Positions 11,772 through 21,340 of a stretch of DNA of 64,000 bases are shown one piece after another (within the stretch, counting starts at the first letter, position 1; each line of letters opens with the position of its first letter). The DNA is taken from positions 25,145,633 to 25,209,632 of the forward strand of contig CAMGYJ010000009.1 of NCBI GenBank assembly GCA_946122785.1, written 5' to 3'. The notes under the pieces were generated by a model. The model saw nothing but the letters and a program-made list of their open reading frames with translations, was not told where the DNA came from and ran no database searches. Both the position numbers and the translations under genes were made by a program. The DNA is from Linum tenue (lineage: Eukaryota > Streptophyta > Magnoliopsida > Malpighiales > Linaceae).

Positions 11772-12143
11772 GAAATATTCTCCGCGCCAGAATCTAGCGC
11801 CCATGGTTCGAATACTCTCCGTGCCCCAATCTAGCACCCTTAGTTTGAATACTCTCCGCGCCCGAATCTAGCGCCTTTGGTTTGAAATACTCTCCGCGCC
11901 CGAATCTAGCGCCCATGGTTCGAATACTCTCCGCGCCCCAATCTAGCACCCTTGGTTTGAATACTCTCCGCGCCCGAATCTAGCGCATTTGGTTTGAAAT
12001 ACTCTCCGCGCCTGAATCTAACGCCCTTGGTTCTAGTACTACCAGCGCCCAAATGTAGTGCTTTTGGTTTGAGATACAGTCTGCACCTAAAATTTAGCGC
12101 CCTTGGTTCCGAATACTCTCTATGTCCGAAATTATAGGGCTCG
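11772..12143. repeat. 37-38 bp minisatellite with 3-unit higher-order period
   Basis: About ten units share the core GAATACTCTCCGCGCCCGAA and then TCTAGCGCCC. Units 1-3 and 4-6 match each other position by position (endings CCATGGTTC, CACCCTTRGTTT, GCNTTTGGTTT), which gives a higher-order period of about 112 bp. Later units are more diverged. Confidence 0.85.
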
Positions 12144-12419
12144 GTATATAATAATTTCTCTATGAAGTCTTAGAGCGCCTGCAATACACGTAAGACCTCA
12201 AAGTGAGGCATGAAGCGTCCACAACACCAAAGTCATTCAAAAAATGATGGAGAGTAGTCGCATACCATTAATTTCAAAGGAAACTTTGTGATGCACATGG
12301 AGAGCGCCGATGAAGCATTTCCAATGTTAAGCTAATTATTTTTTATCACTAGTCCAGTTAACTTCCCCACTATTGCACGAGTCAACTTTTAATGCACTCT
12401 TTGTGCCCCTTTCTATTAT

Positions 12420-13229
12420 TATTGGGAGACAATGTTATGAGTCATATTATTATACATTACACCTTCTCTATACAGTTATGCTTCAAGTTATTTAGCTAGT
12501 ATGATGTTGGGGAGTGGGGACATGAGTTAATTGAATTCGTAAACATCACACCCGAAATTGAGCCTGTAGGAAATTTGACAAGCTGAAGATTTCTGGTTAG
12601 AAACGAGTATACTAATGAGTGCCTAATTGGGGAAAATTTGAGGGGACAACTTGCATCTCCAAAATATGTACCGAAAGTAAATGTCTTCACTTGGGCACCA
12701 CAAATGCATCAAATATTTTGTTACAACTTGAGTTATATTCTTAATTATACTATGGGTCAAATTATTATGCATCCCGATAGCTTTCTCTTTTGAACTTATA
12801 TATTGTTGGATGACTTAAGTTAATTGAGCTGGGTGACAAGTGGGGGAACTTTAGTTAGCCGTCCAGTGCACCACTGGGCGCCTAATTGGGGGACAATTGG
12901 GAATAACACGTGAATGCACTTTCAGAATTTTTCTAAGTAAAACAAATCTTCAATTACGTGCCGAAAATTTCATAGTCTTGTTAGAAATCAGATGTGTAAC
13001 AAGTAGTTTTTTCTCATTGTTTAAGTTATATCACTAGCCATGTTATGAGTCACATTATGTTACGTTGTTCTTCCTCTACATAGTTCTTGCTCCGAGTTCT
13101 TAAGCTATTATGATCACGAGGGACATGGATCAGCTAGTCGGGGGACAAGAAGCAAAATGCAAAAGATGTGACAGGAAGAATTTTAGTTAGGCGTTCAGTA
13201 TACTGCTGAATACCTAACTGGGGGACAAT
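12420..13229 (+). repeat. Three tandem ~300-bp modules in a retroelement 3' region
   Basis: Three modules each start near a GTTATGAGTCA-like word (about 12434, about 12750 degenerate, 13040). Each ends in a GCCTAATTGGGGGACAATT-like word (12620, 12880, 13215). The last one serves as the polypurine tract in front of a TGTTGGACC LTR start. Tandem modules upstream of the 3' LTR are typical of large gypsy elements of the Tat or Athila type. Confidence 0.6.
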
Positions 13230-13450
13230 TGTTGGACCGGTAAATATGACATGGCCCAACTCGAACAACAACGGTAATCCACAAGCATATATGGGCCCAA
13301 GTCCACAAAACACCACAAAGACCCAATGAAAGCCCAATGGGTCATACAATCTTTTTAGGCTTCTTTTTGCCTCAATCTTTGTATTAAGTTTATTGAAAAT
13401 TATTGGTCTTTGGACTAGAGTTTAGCCTACAAAGGGGCATGGTGGGCGTT
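13230..13450 (+). mobile_element. Probable truncated 3' LTR (TGTTGGACC start)
   Basis: The sequence begins TGTTGGACCGG immediately after the polypurine run GGGGGACAA. No second copy lies in the window and the right end is not visible, being replaced by the Harbinger relic, so the call rests on the polypurine tract and the TG start. Confidence 0.45.
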
Positions 13451-13592
13451 GTCGTTGTTAATTTCACAGATACAAATGGAATAAAATCGGAAGATCGGTA
13501 TTTAAGTTGCAGAGTGAATATAGGGATTTGTTAAAGAGTTATAGAATGTGAACGTATTTGTAGAGTTTGTTAATGGTGATTATAGTTGTTTC

Positions 13593-13718
13593 ATGGAGTA
13601 TGAAGAGTATCTTCGCAATCATACAAGAATTCGTAATCGCTCTACAAATAATCACCTTCAATCAGATTTGATAGAAGAGATATGGGCTCGTTTTGGAGAT
13701 GAGGAAAATGATGTTTAA
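13593..13718 (+). pseudogene. C-terminal relic of a PIF/Harbinger transposase
   Basis: The last 41 codons read MEYEEYLRNHTRIRNRSTNN and then LQSDLIEEIWARFGDEE before TAA. This matches the C-terminal pattern of plant PIF/Harbinger (ALP1-like) transposases, where a short arginine-rich helix precedes the DLIEHxW motif. The catalytic domain is missing. Confidence 0.6.
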
Positions 13719-14161
13719 TTTACATTTATGTCTTTATATTGTTCCATTTAAAATTTTATATCTAAGTTTTTTTACTTTATTTATGTGTCCTATTTGAATA
13801 TTGTGCTAGTTCATCGTATTTTATTTTGATTGTATGAATAATTATTGAGTACTAGATTCTTTCTATTCCATCCTCAAGATCAAAATGTATTCATAAATTA
13901 GTAATAAAAATTTTATGAATTAATTGTATATGTTTCATCTAAATTAAAAAAGAAGAATAGTATTATTTTATTTACTTGCAATGTGGATAAAAAGGTATTT
14001 AAAAATTGTTTTTTAATGCATTAAAAAAATTTAGGCCTCATATGCAATTGCAATTCAATTGTACCAATGTAGGTACAATGAAAGTAAAGTGAGTTGGCTT
14101 GCAAAAATGGTGTTGTGTCAAAAAAATCACAAATGCAATTGCACCAATGGAGATGCTCTTA
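13719..14161. other. AT-rich Harbinger tail, possible terminus near 14158
   Basis: Downstream of the transposase relic an AT-rich stretch contains CAATTGCAATT-type words and ends in CACCAATGGAGATGCTC followed by TTA. Read on the minus strand it is GAGCATCTCCATTGG, the type of terminus seen in many plant Harbinger and Tourist elements with a TTA target. No left terminus was found. Confidence 0.4.
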
Positions 14162-14353
14162 GTGAGAAAGATACGACAACTGAAGGCGCGGGTTTCACCG
14201 GAATTGCCGGGGGATGTTTCGATCGCTGAAATCTAAGCTATACCTGGGAAGAGTTTTGACTTCCGCCAATGCAGAAGAAGATGCTGCCTAAACGGGGTGA
14301 AACGGCGGGAAGAGGTTGTCCCTGCCGCCATCGAATTGATCAATATAGCGAGG

Positions 14354-15001
14354 CAGTGACGGATTTAGAAATTTTATTAAGGGTATTCAATGATAAATTT
14401 ATAAAATAAAATAAAATAAAAATCATAAAGTACACAAATTTATCAATTTTCACAGCAAACAACGACGTATTTTCATATTCAAATATGTTTCTAAAATACT
14501 TTATCATTTTTCTAGGATTCGCCTATTTTAATGACCATAATCAACCAATCATTCACAATTTATCTTCCACGAATTATGAAGATCGTTCTTGATTGATTTC
14601 ATCTTTGAAAATATCTTTTCAATCATTACAATTGCAACAACTAAATCCAACACTAATTTCGAAGCAAGCATGTTAAAAATATTTTTTTCAAGTCTGCACC
14701 ATTCACCTATCTAGGTTATCGATTCTTCAAAGTCTCATACATACCCTTGACTGATTTATAAATTAATTTATGTTCTAGAAATGAAAATAGTAATAATTAG
14801 TATGTACATTTCCTTTGTATTTTGATATGGTTGTACCTTACCTAAAACATTCATTTAAAAATTGTAAGAGTTGTCAAATGGTATATATAGGGTTTAAATA
14901 CAACCACTGCCAATATAAATTTTAACGTGGTAATTTGGTCCCAAATTCATAGTTAAGGTTTGTCAATTGACAACCCTCAATTATGAATGGGTCCGCCTCT
15001 G
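14354..15001. mobile_element. hAT-type MITE (CAGNGRCGGA termini)
   Basis: The left end reads CAGTGACGGATTTAG and the right end, on the minus strand, CAGAGGCGGACCCATTC, imperfect terminal inverted repeats of a common plant hAT miniature family. The flanks share AATATAG (about 14342-14350 and 15002-15010), a decayed 8-bp target duplication. No coding capacity; AT-rich inside. Confidence 0.55.
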
Positions 15002-15019
15002 AATATAGGGATAATGGTG

Positions 15020-15235
15020 ATAACGGTTGGTAAACAATCATTTTACACAATGGTATGTTCATACCATTATGGTACACTTTCATACCATGCGGTATAATAG
15101 TCATACCATGCATTACCGCCATGATATAGATTGGTAATATAAATCTCAATTTCTTTGTTTCAAAATATCAAAGTGAATATGATTTTAAAAAGCACAGTTA
15201 ATCTAATTTATCTGTAAAAAAAAATACAACTGAAA
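15020..15235 (+). repeat. Dispersed repeat family R, copy 1
   Basis: It contains the ordered words GTATGTTCATACCA, ATGGTACNCTTTCATACCA, TTTGTTTCAAAATATCAAAG, GATTTTAAAAAGCACAGTTAATCT and AAATACAACTGAAA. The same order recurs near 25430 and 27340 and in reverse at 58500-58700. Non-coding; class unknown. Confidence 0.6.
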
Positions 15236-15638
15236 GAGAAATAACCCGCTGAAATTTATAGAAAACAAAACTTCAAATCTTTCATAAAAAGATTTCTTGC
15301 TGGTTACGTGTGGTTATATATCTTTAAACAATAACACTTTATTCAGTCAAATTATTGGCTGCGGTCTTTATTTCCCATCTGGGTACATTAATTAATATAA
15401 CTTCCAAGGTCTTGATTAGGAATTCCCAATTGCACAAGAGTTCAAATCTAAACCTAGACTCCAAGAGATAGTTGTCTTATGTTGTCAAGGAATATGATAA
15501 TTATTTAATTGATTTCTAGTTCCCTACGTAGCTTCTCATTCTCCATTGGGCAATCTATGACTATATGTCAACTTTTTTTAACTTTTGTTGGTTACCTCAT
15601 CATTTTAATTTTAATTGTGGTTTTGTGCTTTAATTTAG
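15236..15638. other. AT-rich stretch, no gene seen
   Basis: No open frame, repeat or RNA signal could be supported between repeat R and the exon-like piece at 15639. Confidence 0.5.
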
Positions 15639-15742
15639 ATAGTACTAGAGAAGGCATTGGGTGGTGATGGGGTCGTCATACCTGCGAGTGCAATGCTTGC
15701 AGATAGAGATGTAATGCTCTCTGCATTCAGCTTGGTGAACAG
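15639..15742 (+). pseudogene. Isolated exon-like fragment
   Basis: A 104-bp open piece is bounded by an acceptor (TTTAATTTAG) and a donor-like GT. It reads VLEKALGGDGVVIPASAML followed by ADRDVMLSAFSLVN. It looks like a real enzyme exon stranded in TE debris, but I cannot name the protein and see no adjoining exon. Confidence 0.35.
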
Positions 15743-15875
15743 GTTAATTACATGCTCTATAAAGCAGCACTATAATCATGATTCATTAACATCTGGAGTT
15801 CTTCTATGGCTGTGACAGTAGAATTGAATCTTTCTTGCAAGTTTCTCAGCATTTTCAACTAGGATAAATCTAGAG

Positions 15876-16167
15876 TGTCATGAACCAGTTGATCCCAATA
15901 ATTCGAGTTGTTGGGAGAGGTTCTATAATGGATCTTATGCCATTCACTATCACACCCCCTCAAACGAAAGCCAGTCAACCCATAAGGGCTTTCGTTTGCA
16001 CATGTCCTGAACACGAATACATGTGCTTTACAAATGGGGTCACCGGGATTCGAACGCAAGACCTCTCGGCCACAACAGGCTCTGATACCATGTCAAGAAC
16101 CAGTTGATCCCAATAACTCGAGTTGTTGGGAGAGGTTCTATAATGGATCTTATACCATTCACTAACA
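15876..16167 (-). mobile_element. Complete 292-bp TRIM retrotransposon
   Basis: Two 77-bp direct repeats (15876-15952 and 16091-16167) begin TG and end CA and differ at 4 positions. The element reads on the minus strand: the right repeat is the 5' LTR and is followed directly by a primer-binding site TGGTATCAGAGCC (16078-16090) for initiator tRNA-Met. The left repeat is the 3' LTR and is preceded by a purine tract GAGGGGGTG (15953-15961). A perfect 5-bp duplication TAGAG flanks it (15871-15875 and 16168-16172). The 138-bp interior has no open frame. It does contain a 12-bp hairpin (CAAACGAAAGCC, about 15960-15996) and A-box-like TGGCCGAGAGG and B-box-like GTTCGAATCCC words on the minus strand. 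Confidence 0.88.
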
Positions 16168-16184
16168 TAGAGATGACAAAAATA

Positions 16185-16735
16185 TCTGTAATTGTGGATA
16201 TCCGTCCGAATCCGACTTAATCGGGTAGGATAAAACCCGAACCCGAAAGACTTTAATGAGTATGGGTAAAACCCGAACCCGAATATTGCGGATAGGTGGG
16301 CATGGTTTTGGCACTATCCATTCCAACCCGAACCCGGCCGATTATACACATACACATGTATTTTATCTAGAAAACCATTATTTTTCTCGAACATATATTT
16401 TATTTAGCATATAAATATAACATTTTTATGTGTTGTTTTAATTAATTTTGTACATTCTAGTGAATAATTGTCGTGCTTTTTCTCTTATATGATGTGAGAA
16501 TAGTACGTGTGAATATTAACATATTTGTTGGAGTTATAATGAGAATTTTTTACCCATGGATATCCGTGGATACCCGAAACCCGAACGGGTATGGGCATGG
16601 TTTAATTTTCTACCCATTTCTATAGTGGGTATGAGTATGTATGGGTGAAATCCGAACTACTTTAAATAGGGTAATAGATATGCACTATCCGCGCCCAACC
16701 TAACCTGTTTGATAGGGTAATTATCCTTAGCTTAG
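16185..16735. repeat. GGGTAYGGGTA-rich MITE remnant
   Basis: Inverted copies of words such as AAACCCGAACCCGAA and GGGTATGGGCATGG surround an AT-rich core, as in hAT-type MITEs with GGGTACCCG arms. Related words occur at 30710-30860 and 62490-62600. Clean termini could not be fixed. Confidence 0.4.
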
Positions 16736-17494
16736 TCATCCACTGTAGGTGAAACTATCCTAAACAAATCCTTTACTTCTTGATTTTCCTACACCCTTTA
16801 CTTATTGCTTTTTACGGCTTCCTTTACTTTCCGCGCGGAGGCCATTTGAAATACGACCCTGGACACTCATTAAGGCTAATTACTTCTTGTGACATACTAC
16901 AATCGCCAAAGCACAAAGAGAAAATAGCTGCTTTGGAAAAGTTGGAAACTCTATGCTTTGTGGTGTGAACTAACTGAAACTGATGATGCATTTCACTTTA
17001 AATATATGTGTAGACTAGGTAATTGGCCTCAGCGGCGGATCGATCAGAACATAGCAAAACACTAAGTCGTATTTCATTAGAAAAATAAGTGTTGTAAAAA
17101 AATATAATAACCATAAGTCACTTTAAATCATAATTTTTTGAACGTAAAATTTTAGCCTCCATCATCCAATTTTCTGGACGTGACACCGACTAAATCTTTG
17201 ACTAGTTTCCCGGATTCTGTTCACCGTATAATAGTGCGACTTGCTTTGCTACTGAGTCGTGTTTTTTGGTTGGGGGGTGGTCAATAGTTTCTTTCTTTGT
17301 TTCACTCTGCTCTAGTTTTTTCTTGGTTCTCCAGTCGTCTGCGTGCAGTTGCGCAGAGGAAGCGGGGTTGAAAATGACTCCCCCAATTCCATTACATGGC
17401 CTTCTTTTTCCTTCTTTTTATTTGAGCAAATGGATAATACTTTATTTTTCTTCCAAACTGGTTCTTGTCCATTCGTTTTTCTATTATGCTCCAC
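16736..17494. other. Unassigned stretch
   Basis: There are only short open frames (up to 90 codons, low complexity) and no domain I recognise. An exon-like piece at 16820-16965 is possible but unsupported. Confidence 0.4.
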
Positions 17495-18060
17495 GGAAAA
17501 AATCACAGAATACTCTAATTATTAAAAAAAATCACTAAATACAGTACTTATAAAATTATTTCCCAAACTACAGCAGTTTCAACATCATTGTCGAAGACCA
17601 AAACAGTGATTAGAATCACCGTTTTTGTCCAAAACGGTGATTGCATCACTGCTTTTGACAAAAATAGTGATGCTATCACCGTTTTGGAAAAAACGGTGAA
17701 TCAATCCCCGCGTTAGTTAAAGACGGGATAATCTGATCGTTAATAAGGGAAATTGTGAAGCCCCCCTGACCGTTGATGTAAAAGACGGTGAAGTGGCGCG
17801 GATCGCTGACGTGGACGCGCGCGGGCACTTCACCGTTAGAGATAAAAGCGGTGATAGCCCCGCCCGCCACGTCACCGATCCTTGTCGTCCGCGCCCTTCA
17901 CAGCTGCCGTCCGATGCGGTGAGGCGCGTATTGTGATTTTTCTCCACGATCCGACGCCTCACATGTCGCCACGCCAGCAATCCGAGCCATCACCGCTTTC
18001 CTCCAACGCGGTGAGTTCACTGCTTTTAAGGAACGCGGTGATTGGTGCCCTGAAATTTCC

Positions 18061-18267
18061 AGCTCCCCTTCCCCCTATAAATACCACTCCCCCTCCCCCC
18101 TCATTTCAAACCACACCACCATTTTATACTTTTTTCTCCCTCCGTTACTTCACTCTAGTTCCGTTCTAAGTATACTCTGTGGTTGCGGCTAAGTCCGATC
18201 TTCCGCATCTGAAAGAATTACTAGAGTTTTTGTTTTGTCGATAGTCTCTCTAGCTTTTCGGCAAAAA
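18061..18267 (+). promoter_or_regulatory. Promoter and 5' UTR region of the MULE PMD gene
   Basis: A TATA-like CTATAAATACC lies at about 18076-18086, followed by pyrimidine-rich leader sequence and the ATG at 18268. It lies directly inside the left arm, the usual place for MULE gene promoters. Confidence 0.55.
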
Positions 18268-21133
18268 ATGGACAAAGAGGCTCTGAGAGTACGTAAATTT
18301 ATTTTATTCTTTTGTGATTTTTTTAAATGGGAGCTGAAATATAAATTGATTTGATTTCATATTTTTTTATAGATGGGTGCTGAGATATACGACCCTCGAT
18401 TGTATATCGATCCTGGCCCAAAGGATAAAAGGTATTTAACCGGGCAAGATCAACATCGCTCCCGTGCAATTTGGAACAATAATCCGTTAGACACTAAAAT
18501 TATTTCATTAGTTTTAAAGTTTTTATTTTGCTTTCTATTGACTGACAACATTGTGTTTTTTTGTTTTGTAGGAATCACTTATTCCCATCAGTCATCGAGG
18601 GACATGTCGATTGCCCCGTTGGCATGCTCGAATGGAGCCCTATCTATAGAGGACGGGATTGCACATGCTGAGGCACTTCATGAGGCTTGATATTGACAAC
18701 GATCTACTGACGGCAATGGCAGAGCAATGGCGCCCCGAGCTGCATACCTTCCACTTTCCCGAGGGTGAAATGACGATCACCCTCAAAGATGTTGTCATCC
18801 TTACCGGGCTCCCGATCACCGGAGATGCCATCATCAACAACTCGAGAAAACCGGAAGATGGTTGGGGGCCGTTGATTCAAGAGTGTTTGGGGTTCAACAT
18901 GCCGACCACCACGCCCGTCGAAGGGGTTGGGCATCCACCACTGAATGCGGGGCAAGTATCGATCCCATGGCTTGTTGAACACATCTAGTTGGAGGTTAAT
19001 ATAGGCCCGGACACTCCTGAAGATCGGGTGGAGCGGTATGCACGTGTCTACCTAATTGGCTTGGTTGTTGGGTTTCTGTTCCCCGAGAAGGCAAACCGGT
19101 GGATACAAGGCATGTGGTCCCCTATGCTCCTCGGTGACTGGGACGAGATCGGGAAAAAAAGTTGGGGGTCGGCCATCTTGGCTGGGATCTACCGAGAGTT
19201 TTGTACTTGCTCGAGGTTGGGAGTGAAACAAACTGGTGGAGCGATGTTCATACTCCAGCTCTGGGCATGGGAGCATCTTCCATTTTTTGCACCTTGAGAC
19301 CCACGAGAATTCTGGTTGCCAGATAATGAGCTACGATTTGTAGCAAATCCCCCATATGGCTTCAAGTAAGTTAAATTTAAGTTAAATTTATTTTAGATAT
19401 GCAATGGTAGTATTTTAGTGAATTTAGATCTATTCCAAGTAAGCGAATTTAGATTCATTTTAAGTCTGCAATTATAGTATTTTAGTGAACTTAGATATCT
19501 TCCAAGTAAGCGAATTTAGATTCATTTTAAGTATGCAATTATAGTATTCTAGTGAATTTAGATATCTTCCAAGTAAGCGAATTTAGATTTATTCTAACCA
19601 AATCGTATTTAGCGAATTTAGATTATTGCCAAGTAAGGAATTTTAGTTCAATTTAGATGCTTCCATACAATCATACTTAACAAGTAAACATCTATGCTTT
19701 AAAATTTGCTTATATACGTACTTTTGCTTAATTAGGTGGATCGGAGCAAATACAAACGACCACCAGCCCGAGCACTCTTTACTGTTTTATCGTGCTGAAT
19801 TTGATAAGCCTTGGTGGAACCAGGTAAAAATATAAAATTTCATCATTTTCAATTTTTTAGGTGGAGTGGATATAATTTGTACTAATTCCATGAACTATAA
19901 TGATTGTAGGCGGTATGGGATCCATATCCAAATGAAGTGGTTGAGTTGCATCGTCTTAGACATCCCGAGGATGAAGAGACATGGTTGTGCAAGGTGCCCT
20001 TAATCTGCTGGCAGATGGTGGAATGGCACCTGCCCGATCGATCTTTGAGTTAATATCGATTGGAGCAACCAAATTCCAGCATCCCCGCCTCAAGGGTTCA
20101 GGGAGCTCCACGCCATTGACCTACACTACACCAAAAAGGATTGGGTCCGCAAGCATGAATTCTACATCAACATATGGGAGAATAGAGATCACTGGGTGGT
20201 CCAAGGGGTGTCGGAGACGAGGCCAATGGGGTACCACGATGGGTACATGCGGTGGTATCGGAAATTCACGCTAAGATGGGTGTCAAAGCAAGGTGCTGTT
20301 TGGGGCGCAGTGGTAAGTGAATTCCATTTTTCCCTCTTTGTCTTAATTTATTGAAGTATGATTACATGCCTATATTAGCTAGAATGTTAATTAACATTAT
20401 TAGATTTAATTAACATTATTAGATTTAATGTTAGTTAATTTTGTACAACAATTTATTTGGTTGACGGTTTGGAACATGCCAAGCAAACTGTCGAGAGTGC
20501 ACCCACCATGGATGAGCGGAAGACATCTTTTTTGGTGAGGCTTTTCAACAACCTGCTCTCTTGTACCCAAGAGCAAAGGAGGGATGTCGTATTATACCCT
20601 CCAATGCCTGCTCCGGCCCAACCTTCATTTCGTAATGATGAGAGGATCGTGCCCCCACAAGAGCCCCCACGGAGGAGCAGAAGAAGGGTGAGAGCCAACA
20701 TTGAAGTGCTTCGTCCGTCTCAACAAACTTAACTTCCTAAACGATGGCCACATTGTGAGTGGGCAACTAGTACTGAGGGCACTGGAGGGTCGTCAAGCTA
20801 TGCCCCGACTCAGGAACATGACATGTTCCCCCAAGGCATCCCTCACTTCTACCATCAGCAACAAACTCCGATGTATGAGACCCCGCAACAACAACATACA
20901 TCATCGACTTTCTACCACACTTCTGGTTCATCTCAGCCACCTCCACCACCACCACCACCTGACTACACTCCGATGGGTGCTCGGGTTAAGAGGAATCCGC
21001 GAGCAGTTTTCTAGCGGCTCGTGAAGAAGGAGGAGGTAGAGAAGGCGGAAGAAGGGGTCAAGGAGGTCGTGGAGGAAGAGGAAGAGGAAGAGAAGGGGAA
21101 GTGGAAGTGGAAGGAAATGAAGACAACCAGTGA
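18268..21133 (+). pseudogene. Plant mobile domain (PMD) gene inside the MULE, broken
   Basis: Exon 1 encodes MDKEALR (18268-18288). After an intron ending TTATAG at 18372, exon 2 begins MGAEIYDPRLYIDPGPKD and continues GQDQHRSRAIWNN. The PMD core follows at 18659-19297: WRPELHTFHFPEGEMTITL with DVVILTGLP, then VERYARVYLIGLVVGFLFP, then SWGSAILAGIYREFC and LQLWAWEHLPFF. Later exons give WDPYPNEVV and CWQMVEWHLPDRS (about 19910-20040), then IPASPPQGFRELHAIDL, and a C-terminal tail ending RGRGRGREGEVEVEGNEDNQ at 21133. Lesions: a frameshift near 18655, TAG at about 18986, TGA at about 19295, and a frame change near 20040-20090. PMD proteins (MAIN/MAIL1 relatives) occur as host genes and inside MULE and gypsy elements; this one is the TE type. 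Family call is from recognised motifs. Confidence 0.75.
19366..19640. repeat. ~71-bp tandem repeat in a PMD intron
   Basis: About three and a half units share the words TTCCAAGTAAGCGAATTTAG, ATTCATTTTAAG and TGCAATTATAGTATTTTAGTGA. They lie in an intron of the PMD gene. Confidence 0.75.
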
Positions 21134-21340
21134 ACTATCTTGTCGTCTTAATTTGGTTTAGTCTTGTGTTGTTTTCCATGAACTATCTATGTCGTCTTAA
21201 TTTGGTTTGGTCTTGTGTTGTCATCCATGAACTATCTATGTCGTCTTAATTTAGTTTGATCTTGTGTTGTCATCCATGAACTATCTATGTCGTCTTAATT
21301 TAGTTTGATCTTGTGTTGTCATCCATGAACTATCTATGCC
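21131..21340. repeat. 49-bp tandem array between convergent MULE genes
   Basis: Four units of 48-49 bp and a partial fifth share TGAACTATCTATGTCGTCTT, AATTTRGTTTGRTCTTGTG and TTGTCATCCA. The array starts at the PMD stop codon and its last part overlaps the 3' end of the minus-strand transposase frame, so it probably replaces the original C-terminus of the transposase. Confidence 0.85.

Noticed and set aside
15990..16095. tRNA-derived SINE
   Set aside because: The flanking 77-bp direct repeats, primer site, purine tract and 5-bp duplication show an LTR-type miniature element (TRIM); no tail or SINE-type target duplication.
17882..18169. 95-codon frame before the PMD gene
   Set aside because: It lies in the subterminal repeat and promoter region and has no domain; the PMD start with splice sites is at 18268.
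20701..21024. 107-codon His-rich frame
   Set aside because: It overlaps the PMD tail, whose neighbouring frame gives the Pro-rich and Arg-Gly-rich sequence expected at the end of PMD proteins.
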